Source of the DNA: Paraburkholderia sp. UYCP14C
GTDB lineage: Bacteria; Pseudomonadota; Gammaproteobacteria; Burkholderiales; Burkholderiaceae
Direction of reading: 5' to 3'
NCBI RefSeq assembly: GCF_004197395.1
Contig: NZ_SELS01000002.1
Location: forward strand, 186,001-250,000
DNA: 64,000 nt
Part shown: positions 17,850 through 26,458 of the stretch, one piece after another
Layout of the letters: each line of letters begins with the position of its first letter
Position numbering within the stretch: the stretch's first letter is position 1
Translations under genes and position numbers: made by a program
Notes under the pieces: model-generated
What the model was told of the DNA's origin: nothing
Databases searched by the model: none
Seen by the model: only the letters and a program-made list of their open reading frames with translations

Positions 17850-20654
17850 TCAACTCTTCCCACTCGCATCGCCCGCCGTCGGAATCTGCGGCGGAATCGG
17901 CGCGGTCTGTCCGGTCGTCGGCGGCGCCGGACGCGGTTCGTGCGATACGTCACGCGCGGGCGCAAGGGGCACATGGGTCGACGCGCGCGCCGACGGGCCG
18001 GCCACGCCGACTTCATACTCAGCTTCGCGCGGATACTCGTGCGCCGCTTCGCGGCTTCTTTCGTGCGCGGGTTCGTGCGCCCTTTGAGGGGCTTTACCGT
18101 ACCCGCCGTCGCGCGCCCGCTGATGCACCTCGCCGTGCGCATGCCTGATGTCATCGGCACCGGCATCCACCGGTGCGACGAACCCGGTCATCTCATCGTC
18201 GCGCAACGGCTCGCCCTCGCTATCCTTCGACGACGTGTACACCCGCATCTGCGCGACCGGAATCTCGATGCCCGCCTCGTCCATCTTGCGCTTGAGCCGC
18301 AAATTGAACGCCCGCGCGACACTCCATTGCTGCAGCGGCCGCGTCTTGATCTGCCCTTTGACGACCATCCAGTTCGGATCGAAGCGGTCGAGCCCCCACA
18401 CCTCGATCGGCCCCAGCATCTCGCGCCGGTAGCGGAAATCGGCCATCAACTCCGCACCGACTTCGCGGATCAACTCCGTGATCTCGTCGACATCGGTCGA
18501 GAACGACATGCGCACCTCGAACACCGCGTAGGCGAAATCGCGCGACAGGTTCTTCACGATCTTGATCTGCGAGAACGGAATCGCGTGGATCGCGCCCTGT
18601 CCGTCGCGCAGCCGCACGGTGCGGATCGACAGATGCTCGACCGTGCCCGCATGGCCGCCATCGACGTCGATCCAGTCGCCGACCGAGATCGTGTCCTCGA
18701 TGATGATGAACAGCCCGGTTATCAGGTCGGTCACGAGCGACTGCGCGCCGAAACCGATCGCCAGACCGATCACGCCCGCGCCGGCGAGCAGCGGCGTCAC
18801 GTTGATGCCGAGATTCGCGGCAGTGACGATCCCGCCGATCGTCATGATCGTGACCAGCAACACGTTGCGCACCAGCGGCAGCATCGTGCGGGCGCGCGTG
18901 CTCGGGCTGCGCGCCTTGTTGCGCGGGCTGCCCGGATTGAGCGTCTCGGTGATCGCGGTGTCGACCAGAATCCACAGCAGCCACGCGATGAACACAGTGG
19001 CGACGATCGCCGTCATCGCATGCGCGATGCCGCGCGCCGCCACGTTCCTCTCGATCACCGCGGCCAGCGACACGCCCCACAGACGCGCCGCGAATTCGAA
19101 GAAGAACAGCCAGATGAACAAGGTCAGCAAGGTGCCGCAAAAGCGCAGCAGCCGCGTCAGATACGGCGAGCGGCGCCGCGCGCGGGCGCTGCGCGGGCGC
19201 GTCATGCGCAGCACGATCGCCGACAGGAAGAACGCCAGCACCAGCAACAGCGCGGTGACGATCGAGATCTGCAGCACGTTTTCGCTGGAGCCGGAGCCGC
19301 CGAGCGTAGCGACCACCGATGCGGCCGCGAGCACCAGCACCGGCACGTGCCACATCGCCGCGAGCACCTCGAACGCATCGGTCGCGGCCTTGTGGTCGTT
19401 GCGCTGTTCGTACGGCCGGTTGCGGATCAGGTGCGCGACCGGCCGGCGGAACGCCAGCGCGAAATAGCCGGTCAGCACGGCGGCCGTCATGTTGGCCGCG
19501 GTCGAAATCAGCGCGGCGAGGTTCGTGCCGAGTTGATGCTCGACGTCGTAATTGACGGCCGCGTCGCCGAGCGCGCCGCACACGCCGATCACGAACAGCA
19601 CGCGGCGCGCGTGATCGATCAGCTGGCGCACCGCGACGCGCCGGTGGCCCGAGCCGAACAGTGAAAACATGATCAAACAGATCGCGGAAAACACCGCGCC
19701 CGCGACGATCGCATATGCGACCACCATGCCGAGCGTGCGGCCGAGCGAATCGGGCATCGCGCGCATGAACAGCAGCGCCGCGATGAAAGCGATGATCCAC
19801 GGACCGACGCGGCGCAACGCGAAGATCAGCAGCTCGCGCGTGGTGGGATTGGGCCGCAGCACGAATTCGATGCCGAAGCGCCGGTGCACGCGGTGCTGCA
19901 GATAGATCAGCGCTCCTGCACAGGCGCCCCAGCCGGCCAGCATCCCCAGCATGGCCAGCAGGATCGTGCCGATACCTTCGCGTCCCTGGCCCGAGACGAT
20001 CGTATACAGCTCGTTACCGGCCGCGGTCACGCGCCCGCCCCAGTAGCGCACCGGCGTGCGGCCCTGATGCACATCGGATTCGAACGACGCGATGCCCGAC
20101 GCGATCGCGCCGAGCAGGCCCGGGCTAGGTTGTACGGACGCGGGCGCGGGCGGCCCGACGGTTTGCGCGGCGCTTTGCGATACGTCGCGCAGCTTTTTCA
20201 GCTGGGCGACCAGCGCGCTGCGCTGACGGTCGTTGTCGAGCGTGGTGATCACACTGTCGAGCGAGCGCGCAAGCTCCGCCTGGCTGGCGGGCGACGGCGC
20301 TGACGCCGCCTCGGGCGCCGACGCACCCGAGGCCGCGGACGCGGGCGTCGCGTTCACCGTCGCGCTGTTGATCAGGCTCTGCAACGCCGGAATCACCGGC
20401 GTGCCGCCGCCGACCGCGGGACCCGCGGCTTGCGCGATGCGCGGCAGCGCGCCGAGGCACAGAAGCAGCGCGACGCACAGCAGTGCGGTGAACCAACCGA
20501 CGGTATTTGCGCCTGCGCGCGGACGGGCGTCGCCGCTGGCAGTGTCGCGAACGGTGTGATCGGAGGAAAGATGGGGGGCGGTGAGAATCGCCGGCTGCTG
20601 CCCGCCGCCAGACGGCGCAGCCTCGGACTCACGCCGCGACGGGCATGACTGCAT
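17850..20654 (-). CDS. Large mechanosensitive ion channel of the MscS family
   Basis: A 934-residue inner-membrane protein. After a cytoplasmic start there is a hydrophobic helix (about residues 52-75), then a periplasmic Ala/Ser-rich region, then several membrane helices (from about 220). The MscS core is near residues 630-800: LLAGAGVIGLAIGFGAQSLV is the pore helix, followed by TDLITGLFIIIEDTISVGDWI and the beta domain GTVEHLSIRTVRLRDGQG. Such channels open under membrane tension to release solutes during hypo-osmotic shock. The last 120 residues form a hydrophilic His/Arg/Glu-rich tail (EVHQRARDGG, HERSREAAHEYPREAEYE) not needed for gating in MscS itself. Standalone gene, convergent with the dioxygenase gene. 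Confidence 0.88.
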   Translation of the reverse strand: MQSCPSRRESEAAPSGGGQQPAILTAPHLSSDHTVRDTASGDARPRAGANTVGWFTALLCVALLLCLGALPRIAQAAGPAVGGGTPVIPALQSLINSATVNATPASAASGASAPEAASAPSPASQAELARSLDSVITTLDNDRQRSALVAQLKKLRDVSQSAAQTVGPPAPASVQPSPGLLGAIASGIASFESDVHQGRTPVRYWGGRVTAAGNELYTIVSGQGREGIGTILLAMLGMLAGWGACAGALIYLQHRVHRRFGIEFVLRPNPTTRELLIFALRRVGPWIIAFIAALLFMRAMPDSLGRTLGMVVAYAIVAGAVFSAICLIMFSLFGSGHRRVAVRQLIDHARRVLFVIGVCGALGDAAVNYDVEHQLGTNLAALISTAANMTAAVLTGYFALAFRRPVAHLIRNRPYEQRNDHKAATDAFEVLAAMWHVPVLVLAAASVVATLGGSGSSENVLQISIVTALLLVLAFFLSAIVLRMTRPRSARARRRSPYLTRLLRFCGTLLTLFIWLFFFEFAARLWGVSLAAVIERNVAARGIAHAMTAIVATVFIAWLLWILVDTAITETLNPGSPRNKARSPSTRARTMLPLVRNVLLVTIMTIGGIVTAANLGINVTPLLAGAGVIGLAIGFGAQSLVTDLITGLFIIIEDTISVGDWIDVDGGHAGTVEHLSIRTVRLRDGQGAIHAIPFSQIKIVKNLSRDFAYAVFEVRMSFSTDVDEITELIREVGAELMADFRYRREMLGPIEVWGLDRFDPNWMVVKGQIKTRPLQQWSVARAFNLRLKRKMDEAGIEIPVAQMRVYTSSKDSEGEPLRDDEMTGFVAPVDAGADDIRHAHGEVHQRARDGGYGKAPQRAHEPAHERSREAAHEYPREAEYEVGVAGPSARASTHVPLAPARDVSHEPRPAPPTTGQTAPIPPQIPTAGDASGKS

Positions 20655-20761
20655 GGCAATCCGTGAGAAAACGGCAGACGCCAGTGTAGCCGCAGTTTCG
20701 CCCGGCGCGCCCGAACATGCGTAACCGAATGTTAGTACGCTTGCGCGCCCGGCGAATTCGA

Positions 20762-20791
20762 CGGCCGGCGCTCCGGCGGCCGGCGCTCCGG
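20762..20791. repeat. Perfect tandem duplication, 15 bp x 2
   Basis: CGGCCGGCGCTCCGG is repeated exactly twice, 15 bases after the stop of the oxidoreductase gene on the minus strand. It is probably a replication-slippage product; the GC-rich units can also form hairpins. Confidence 0.8.
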
Positions 20792-20806
20792 TACGCGGGT
20801 CGCCAG

Positions 20807-21454
20807 TCAGTACGCGACCGTCGCGATCTGGCGGATGAAGCGGCCCTGCTCCAGTTCGTCAACGAAGGCGACAGCGTAGTCTTCGGCCGAAATGCGGCTG
20901 TTGCCACCCGCATCCGCGATCAGCGTGTTCGCGCCCGTGCGGAACTGGCCGGTGCGCTCGCCCGGCGCGATCAGCGCGGCCGGCGCGAAGAAGGTCCAGT
21001 CGAGATCGGTCACGCCGCGGTAGTAGTCGAACGCGTCGCGGTGCGCGAGCGCAATGCCCTTGTACGCGTCCGGAAAACCGTCGGTGTCGACCAGTTGCTT
21101 GCCGGGCGCGACTTCGAGCGAGCCCGCGCCGCCCACCACGACGACGCGTTTGACCCCCGCCGCGCGCACCCCTTCGACCAGCGCGCGGGTGGCTTGCGTC
21201 AGCGTGGCAAGATCGCCTTGCGGCGGTGCGTACGCGCTTGCGACGACGTCCTGCCCGCGCACCGCCGCGCCGACGCTCGCGGCGTCGAGCAGATCGGCCT
21301 GCACGGCGCGCAGATTCGCGACGCCGGCCGGCACGCGCGCCGGATCGCGCACCAGCGCCGTGACCTGATGCCCGCGACGCGCGGCTTCCGCGGCAATCCG
21401 CGAACCGATCATGCCGGTCGCGCCAAACAAGGCGATCTTCAGTTGCTTGCTCAT
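20807..21454 (-). CDS. NAD(P)-dependent oxidoreductase, NmrA/YwnB-like atypical SDR
   Basis: A 215-residue Rossmann protein. The dinucleotide-binding loop GATGMIG is at residues 11-17, preceded by KIALF, and VVVVGGAGSLEV and WTFFAPAALI follow as in the NAD(P)H-binding NmrA-like family (YwnB, YesF). These proteins reduce small carbonyls or act as redox sensors; a classical SDR YxxxK is not evident. The gene starts 24 bases downstream of a perfect inverted repeat (21478-21506). A related site lies ahead of the Rrf2 regulator gene just upstream on the same strand, so it is very likely a target of that regulator. Confidence 0.85.
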   Translation of the reverse strand: MSKQLKIALFGATGMIGSRIAAEAARRGHQVTALVRDPARVPAGVANLRAVQADLLDAASVGAAVRGQDVVASAYAPPQGDLATLTQATRALVEGVRAAGVKRVVVVGGAGSLEVAPGKQLVDTDGFPDAYKGIALAHRDAFDYYRGVTDLDWTFFAPAALIAPGERTGQFRTGANTLIADAGGNSRISAEDYAVAFVDELEQGRFIRQIATVAY

Positions 21455-21477
21455 ATCAGCGTACTCCTCAGGTTGTC

Positions 21478-21506
21478 TTATATGTAACTCTTGTAGTTAC
21501 ATATAA
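21478..21506. promoter_or_regulatory. Perfect 12-bp inverted repeat, probable Rrf2 operator
   Basis: The arms TTATATGTAACT and AGTTACATATAA are exact reverse complements around the 5-base spacer CTTGT. The site lies 24 bases before the ATG of the oxidoreductase gene, where a bound repressor would block transcription. A related element sharing TGTAA and TTACATATA occurs upstream of the rrf2 gene itself. Confidence 0.7.
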
Positions 21507-21634
21507 CGAGAAAAAAAGCGGGGTGCTCACCCCGTTCGTTTGTTATGCAAGCATGCCGGAACCATTCGTCCCGCGCGCTGCGACATTGCGCTTCTTTCGT
21601 TCACTGCCGACGCGTGTTGCGCGCGAAGTCGCGC

Positions 21635-22084
21635 TCAAGCGCGACGTTTGCGCTCGCGCTGCTTCTCCGAGCGGACCACGTCGGCGGTCGCGTCGGCGAG
21701 CGTGCGTGCCGCCAGCGCCGCTTCCATCGCCTGCTGCGCTTCGTCGATGATGCCGCTCAGCACGCTCTGGATATTGCGCCCCACCATGCACGCGGGATTC
21801 GGCTCCTCGCGATGCAATGCGAACAACTGCGCGTCTTCCACGGCGCGATAGACGTCGAGCAGCGTGATCTGCTCCGGCCGCCGGGCGAGCAACGCACCGC
21901 CACCGGCGCCCATCTGCGACGTGGTGAGACCGGCGTCGGCGAGCATGGTCAGCAGTCGCCGAATCAGCGCGGGATTGGTGTTCACGCTGCCCGCGATCAT
22001 CTCCGACGACAACGGCACGCCGCCCTGTAACGACAGCAGCGCGAGCACATGCACGGCAAAGGCAAACCGGCTACTGGTGTTCAC
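21635..22084 (-). CDS. Rrf2-family transcriptional regulator
   Basis: A 149-residue regulator with an N-terminal winged helix (SSRFAFAVHVLALLSLQGG, then SSEMIAGSVNTNPALIRRLLTMLADAGL as the recognition region and GAGGGALLARRPEQITLLDVYRAVE as the wing). Rrf2 proteins such as IscR and NsrR bind Fe-S clusters through three Cys. Here only one Cys (NPACMVGRN) is visible, so an Fe-S cluster is unlikely and the protein resembles the cluster-free YwnA-type group. I chose the GTG at 22084; the longer frame starts at a TTG (22108) without a ribosome binding site and would overlap the operator. It lies 180 bases upstream of its probable target gene. Confidence 0.85.
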   Translation of the reverse strand: MNTSSRFAFAVHVLALLSLQGGVPLSSEMIAGSVNTNPALIRRLLTMLADAGLTTSQMGAGGGALLARRPEQITLLDVYRAVEDAQLFALHREEPNPACMVGRNIQSVLSGIIDEAQQAMEAALAARTLADATADVVRSEKQRERKRRA

Positions 22085-22105
22085 GGCAGATCCGTCCCGC
22101 AACGA

Positions 22106-22134
22106 CAATGTGTAAGCATCGTAATTACATATAG
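22106..22134. promoter_or_regulatory. Second operator copy ahead of rrf2 (autoregulation)
   Basis: TGTGTAA and TTACATATA align with the perfect inverted repeat at 21478-21506 in the same spacing (right half 12 of 14 identical, left half weaker). It lies 22 bases before the proposed GTG start, so the regulator probably controls its own gene. Confidence 0.55.
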
Positions 22135-22177
22135 CTCAAAAGTCAAACTGCGGAAGCCGGATCGAACGGCGCGCGGG

Positions 22178-22642
22178 TCATTTATCCATCTGCTTCTGCG
22201 CGTCGGACGAATCGGTCGACGCGGTCGACGAAGCCGGCGAGCCCGCATTCTGCGCCGACCACGCCTGCAGCTTGCGCCCCGCCGTTTCGAGGCCCTGGCC
22301 CGTGATCGACGCGGCCTTGCCGAGCTGCGCGTTGGCGGCGCTCGCCGCGTTCTGCAGGTTGGCCTGCGCGGTCGATGCGAGCGCGGACGGGTCGATCCTG
22401 ATTGACGGCGCGGAGGCCGAGTCGAGGTTCTGCTGCGCGGCGTCCTTGGTCGCGTTGACCTGTTGGCCGACATAGCTCGCGGCCTGGTCGAGCTTCTGAC
22501 CGGCAAGCTGCGCGGCGTCGTTGAGCTTGCCCGCGACCTGGCCGGCCGACGCGTCGTTCTTCTGGCACGCGGCCAGCGCGCCGAACACGAGGACCACGAC
22601 CGCCGCGCGGCGCACTAACGATGAGGAAGGAGATGAAATCAT
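22178..22642 (-). CDS. Putative lipoprotein with helical repeats, unknown function
   Basis: A 154-residue protein with a lipoprotein signal: a short basic segment, a hydrophobic core (AAVVVLVFGALAAC) and a lipobox ending in Cys. The mature part is rich in Ala, Gln, Asn and Lys in heptad-like runs (GKLNDAAQLAGQKLDQAASYVGQ, AQLGKAASITGQGLETAGRKL), suggesting a coiled-coil or amphipathic helix bundle. I do not recognise a named family. Longer in-frame starts exist (for example 22694), but the ATG at 22642 gives the best signal peptide. There is no clear ribosome binding site. Confidence 0.65.
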   Translation of the reverse strand: MISSPSSSLVRRAAVVVLVFGALAACQKNDASAGQVAGKLNDAAQLAGQKLDQAASYVGQQVNATKDAAQQNLDSASAPSIRIDPSALASTAQANLQNAASAANAQLGKAASITGQGLETAGRKLQAWSAQNAGSPASSTASTDSSDAQKQMDK

Positions 22643-22863
22643 GATCAGGAAGGAGCCGCATCGGGCGGCTCGCAGATGCGAAGACGTACCCATGATACCG
22701 CCGTTGCGCCGCGCGGCCGCTTCGAATCGCCCCGATAGACTCGCCGGGCAATGACCGGCATCCATCAGCATCTCAGTGTCCCGTTGATCGACTGGAGGCA
22801 TGCGATGACGGCTATAGGAAATCTCGCCGTCGGCGTCATCCGCGCCGCAAGATCGAACGCTCG

Positions 22864-24627
22864 CTAGCGCGTACTGATTCCTCGCACCGCGTCGATCGAA
22901 GCCACGGGCGACCCGCCGCCTGCGCCCAGGCCAGACGCCGCAGCGCCCTGCACGCTCTCACGCGCACCGCGCACCGCTGGAGCCGGAGTTGGACCCGCAG
23001 CCGCGAGCTCAGGCGCACGAACCACCGCCGGTTCGGCGCCCGCGGCACCCGCCTCCGGAAGCGACAGATAGAACGTCGTGCCCATCCCTTCCTTCGATTC
23101 CGCCCACACGCGGCCGCCGTGCCGCTCGACCATCCGTCGCACCAGCGCGAGGCCGATGCCCTCGCCGGCCGCCGCAGTGCCGTGCAAGCGCTGGAACGCG
23201 GTGAACAGACGCGGCAGCGCGATCGCCGGAATGCCGAGGCCGTTGTCGCGCACGTAGAAGATCCGCAGCGAATGCACGCCCGGCGGCGCGGGCGTCGTGC
23301 CGATTTCGATGCGGCCCTCGCGCGCCGGATCCAGATAGTTGACCGCATTGCCGAGCAGGTTCGCGAAGATCTGTTCGAGCGCGGTCGGATCGCCCCATAC
23401 CGCGGGCAGTACGCCCACCGTCACGCGCGCGCGCCGCGCGCGGATCGAGCCCTGCATCGCATCGACGACGCGCTGCACGATGTCGCGCACATCGACCTTC
23501 TGGCGCCGGTACTCGACACGTCCGACGCGCGACAGGCGCAGCAGCGCGTCGATGATGTGCGACGCGCGCAGCACCGCGGTCTGCAGATAATGCAGCGCCT
23601 CGCCGATGTCCTCGTCGACGATCCGCTCGATCCGTTCGCGCGTGCTGATCGCGAGCGACGAGTCGCGCACCGCCTCGCGCAACTCGTCGCCCGCGCGGAT
23701 CAGCTCCTTCGAAAATCCCTGCAGGTTCACGAGCGGCGCGCGCAGGTCGTGCGACACGCTGTAGATGAACATTTCGTTTTCCTGAGTCTGCTGGCGCAGC
23801 GTCTCGTTGATACGCACGAGTTCGGCGGCGCGGCGCTCGAGGTCCGCGTGAAAGCGCGCCTCGATGCGCTCGGCTTCGAGCAGACGGCGGCTCGTCTCGT
23901 GCAAGGTCAGATCGAGTCGCGCGATTTCATCGCGGCCCGCGCCGAGCGGCGCAAGCGGCTCGTTGCCGGCGAGCCGGCCGGCGTTGTCGGATAGCAGCGC
24001 GAGCCGGCCGCGCACGCCGCGCGTGAACATCCAGATGGCCAGCGCGACGAACAGCAGCGAGCCCAACGCGGCCGCGACGATCAGCGTCTGTTCCCGTTCG
24101 CGCACGGCGGCGACGGCGCTCGAGCGCGAGGTATCGAGGCGGCGCTCCTCCGCCTGGAACGAGGTCACCTCCAAACGGAAATGATCGAGCACGTCGGCCT
24201 GGGCGAGATCGTGGAAGCGCGCGAGAATCTCGCCGCGCCGCCCGGCGTGCAGCAGGTCCTGGATCCGGTCGGACCACTGGCGGTACGCCTGCACCGCCTG
24301 GCGCATCTCGACCGCGCGCTCGACCTGCGCGGGGTTGTCGGCGACGAGTTCGGCGAGTTCGTCGATGCGTCGGTCGACGTCCACCCATACCGCGACCGGC
24401 GTCGTGAAGTGCGCGTTGTTGGCGAGCACCGCGCCGCGCAGCGCGACCGATTCGGACAGCACCGGATCGAGAATCGCCGTGGTCTGGCGCAGCACCTCCT
24501 CGCTATGCATCGCCCAGCGCTCGGCCGACGTCGCATCGGCCTGCGCCTTCACGAGGCCGGTGAGCAGCGCGAGTTCGAAGACGGCCGGGATCGCGATCAG
24601 CAGCAGGCCTTTAGTGGTCAGTCTCAT
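22864..24627 (-). CDS. Sensor histidine kinase with CHASE3-like and HAMP domains
   Basis: A 587-residue membrane kinase. Helix 1 (residues about 7-27) and helix 2 (about 181-202) flank a helical CHASE3-like sensor. A HAMP segment (about 203-257) and a coiled coil lead to the HisKA domain with the phospho-acceptor H293 in SVSHDLRAPL. The ATP-binding domain shows an N box (IFANLLGNAVNYL), a G1 box (VRDNGLGIP) and a G2-like GEGIGLALVRRMVERHGG. The C-terminus is an Ala/Pro-rich tail of about 60 residues without a receiver. No response regulator gene lies nearby, so it is an orphan kinase; its signal is unknown. It is divergent from amt. Confidence 0.88.
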   Translation of the reverse strand: MRLTTKGLLLIAIPAVFELALLTGLVKAQADATSAERWAMHSEEVLRQTTAILDPVLSESVALRGAVLANNAHFTTPVAVWVDVDRRIDELAELVADNPAQVERAVEMRQAVQAYRQWSDRIQDLLHAGRRGEILARFHDLAQADVLDHFRLEVTSFQAEERRLDTSRSSAVAAVREREQTLIVAAALGSLLFVALAIWMFTRGVRGRLALLSDNAGRLAGNEPLAPLGAGRDEIARLDLTLHETSRRLLEAERIEARFHADLERRAAELVRINETLRQQTQENEMFIYSVSHDLRAPLVNLQGFSKELIRAGDELREAVRDSSLAISTRERIERIVDEDIGEALHYLQTAVLRASHIIDALLRLSRVGRVEYRRQKVDVRDIVQRVVDAMQGSIRARRARVTVGVLPAVWGDPTALEQIFANLLGNAVNYLDPAREGRIEIGTTPAPPGVHSLRIFYVRDNGLGIPAIALPRLFTAFQRLHGTAAAGEGIGLALVRRMVERHGGRVWAESKEGMGTTFYLSLPEAGAAGAEPAVVRAPELAAAGPTPAPAVRGARESVQGAAASGLGAGGGSPVASIDAVRGISTR

Positions 24628-24878
24628 GCGTGCCCATGGGAGGGGTTGGCCGGCGGATCATGCACGGAGTCGGCACATTATGTCGGCGTTTGCGCGGGAA
24701 AAGAAAGAGGGGCACGAACCCGCCAACGGCCGCCTCCCCCGCTCGCGGACGACGCGCCAGGATTGGGCATCAGCGCGTCGAGCCAGCGTCTCATCGCGTC
24801 AGGAATCCGAATGAAGATGTAATTGAAATCGAATATTTCGCCCTCGTCTGGGTCATCCCGCGCCGATGCGTCGATTCG

Positions 24879-24895
24879 TGCACTTTTCTTGTGCT
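24879..24895. promoter_or_regulatory. NtrC-like enhancer site upstream of amt
   Basis: TGCAC-N7-GTGCT fits the NtrC consensus (TGCAC-N7-GTGCA) with one mismatch in the outermost base. It lies about 145 bases before the predicted sigma-54 transcription start, a typical enhancer distance. Confidence 0.55.
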
Positions 24896-25003
24896 TTCGA
24901 TGTCTGTTTCGGTGCATGACGCGCTCGGGCGGCGCACGCTTCAAAATCATTCGAATTCCCATCCCGGTGCCGATTGCACCGCATCGACGCGCGTCGCACA
25001 ACT

Positions 25004-25020
25004 TTGGCCCGCTTCTTGCT
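25004..25020 (+). promoter_or_regulatory. Sigma-54 promoter of amt
   Basis: TTGGCCCG-CTTC-TTGCT matches the -24/-12 consensus TTGGCACG-N4-TTGCW at all but one base, with the invariant GG and GC ten bases apart. Transcription would begin near 25031, 29 bases before the ATG. Confidence 0.7.
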
Positions 25021-25059
25021 CACATAGCGCACCTTTTTTGGCATAAGCGGGACATATCG

Positions 25060-26247
25060 ATGGAAAGTCTGAAATACGGCGCCGATACCGAGTTTCTTCT
25101 GATCGGCGCCGCCATGGTGCTGGCGATGCACGCGGGGTTCGCCTTCCTTGAGCTCGGCACCGTGCGCAAGAAGAATCAGGTCAATGCGCTGGTCAAGATT
25201 CTGGTGGACTTCGCGGTCTCGACGATCGCGTACTTCTTCATCGGCTACACGATCGCCTACGGCGTGCAGTTTTTCGGCAACGCCGCGACGCTCGCCGAGC
25301 ACAACGGCTATGCGCTCGTGCGCTTCTTCTTCCTGCTGACGTTCGCCGCGGCGATCCCCGCGATCGTGTCGGGCGGCATCGCCGAGCGCTCCAAATTCAA
25401 TCCGCAGCTGTTCGCGACGTTCGTGCTGGTCGGCTTCGTCTATCCGTTCTTCGAAGGCATCGCGTGGAATGACCGCTTCGGCATTCAGGACTGGCTGACG
25501 CAGGCGTTCGGCGCGCCGTTCCATGACTTCGCGGGCTCGGTGGTGGTGCACGCGTTCGGCGGCTGGGTCGCGCTGCCGGCCGTGCTGCTGCTCGGCGCGC
25601 GCCACGGTCGTTATCACCGCGACGGCGGCATCGCCGCGCATCCGCCGTCGAACATTCCGTTTCTCGCGCTCGGCGCATGGGTGCTGACAGTCGGCTGGTT
25701 CGGCTTCAACGTGATGAGCGCGCAGACGCTCGACAAGATCAGCGGCCTCGTCGCGGTCAACTCGCTGATGGCGATGGTCGGCGGCACGCTGAGCGCGTGG
25801 TTCGCCGGCCGCAACGACCCGGGCTTCACGTACAACGGCCCGCTCGCCGGACTCGTGGCCGTATGCGCGGGCTCGGATCTGATGCATCCGCTCGGCGCGC
25901 TGGTCACGGGCGCCATCGCCGGCGTGCTGTTCGTCTATATGTTCACCTGCGTGCAGAACCGCTGGCGCATCGACGACGTGCTCGGCGTGTGGCCGCTGCA
26001 CGGCCTGTGCGGCGCGTGGGGCGGCATCGCGGCCGGCATCTTCGGCATGCATGCGCTGGGTGGGCTCGGTGGCGTGTCGTTCGCCTCGCAGGTGATCGGC
26101 ACGCTCGGCGGGATCGTGGTGTCGGGCGTCGGCGGCACGATCGTGTACGGCGTGATCCGCATGACGGTCGGTCTGCGACTCGACCAGGAAGAGGAATACA
26201 ACGGCGCCGATCTATCGATTCACAAGATTTCGGCAACGCCGGAGTGA
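25060..26247 (+). CDS. amt: Ammonium transporter, Amt family
   Basis: A 395-residue inner-membrane protein with about 11 membrane helices, forming a trimeric channel that moves ammonium/ammonia inward. The two pore histidines are visible as H164 in [11 protein letters not shown] and H314 in [12 protein letters not shown], and the family signature [12 protein letters not shown] is intact. The start at 25060 has GCGGGA eight bases upstream; the longer open frame to 24823 runs through the promoter and is rejected. No glnK/P-II gene is adjacent, which is the more usual arrangement. The sigma-54 promoter and NtrC-like site argue for induction by nitrogen limitation. Confidence 0.95.
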   Translation: MESLKYGADTEFLLIGAAMVLAMHAGFAFLELGTVRKKNQVNALVKILVDFAVSTIAYFFIGYTIAYGVQFFGNAATLAEHNGYALVRFFFLLTFAAAIPAIVSGGIAERSKFNPQLFATFVLVGFVYPFFEGIAWNDRFGIQDWLTQAFGAPFHDFAGSVVVHAFGGWVALPAVLLLGARHGRYHRDGGIAAHPPSNIPFLALGAWVLTVGWFGFNVMSAQTLDKISGLVAVNSLMAMVGGTLSAWFAGRNDPGFTYNGPLAGLVAVCAGSDLMHPLGALVTGAIAGVLFVYMFTCVQNRWRIDDVLGVWPLHGLCGAWGGIAAGIFGMHALGGLGGVSFASQVIGTLGGIVVSGVGGTIVYGVIRMTVGLRLDQEEEYNGADLSIHKISATPE

Positions 26248-26271
26248 ACCAGGGCTGCGCGAGCGGAAAAC

Positions 26272-26300
26272 GGGACCGGCGCGGGCTCCGCGCCTGTCCC
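26272..26300 (+). terminator. Strong hairpin at the end of amt
   Basis: GGGAC-C-GGCGCGG and CCGCGCC-T-GTCCC pair around the loop GCT, giving a 12-bp stem with one mismatch, 24 bases after the amt stop. There is no U-tract, so it may act with Rho or protect the 3' end rather than terminate intrinsically. Confidence 0.5.
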
Positions 26301-26316
26301 CAAATCGACGCGCCGA

Positions 26317-26325
26317 TGCTAGACT
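26317..26325 (+). promoter_or_regulatory. Extended -10 promoter of crcB
   Basis: TGCTAGACT is an extended -10 element positioned so that transcription would begin at about 26332, immediately before the riboswitch aptamer at 26334. No good -35 box is visible, as is common with extended -10 promoters. Confidence 0.55.
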
Positions 26326-26333
26326 TCGCGGCT

Positions 26334-26385
26334 GGAGATGGCATTCTCCATTAACCGCCCTTGGGGCTGATGATGCCTGCTACGC
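26334..26385 (+). ncRNA. Fluoride riboswitch (crcB motif)
   Basis: The conserved crcB RNA elements appear in order: GGAGATGGCATTCTCC (first stem with the GATGG core), ATTAACCGCCC (conserved AAC before the second stem), a very short loop, and GGGGCTGATGATGCC followed by TGCTAC. These correspond to the fluoride aptamer known from Thermotoga and Pseudomonas. The aptamer begins a few bases after a promoter and ends about 75 bases before crcB, which encodes a fluoride exporter, so fluoride would switch the gene on. No U-tract terminator is visible in the spacer, so control at translation or through Rho is more likely. Confidence 0.93.
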
Positions 26386-26458
26386 CCGGTCATGCGGACG
26401 CGGCATCAACTCGCCCGCATCGACCGGTTTGTCGACATTCCGGTTTCGATCCTCTTCC

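Larger units (their letters stand above)
24628..25059. other. Divergent kinase/amt control region
   Basis: About 430 bases without a convincing gene. The first 200 bases serve the kinase gene. The half near amt holds an NtrC-like site (24879-24895), a second palindrome GGTGC-N5-GCACC at 24966-24980, and a sigma-54 promoter (25004-25020). Confidence 0.6.

Noticed and set aside
24966-24980. GGTGC-N5-GCACC as a second NtrC site
   Set aside because: The half-sites are in the opposite arrangement to the NtrC consensus (GCACC...GGTGC).
24678-25001. 107-codon minus-strand frame in the kinase/amt spacer
   Set aside because: No family pattern or ribosome binding site, and it covers the amt control region.
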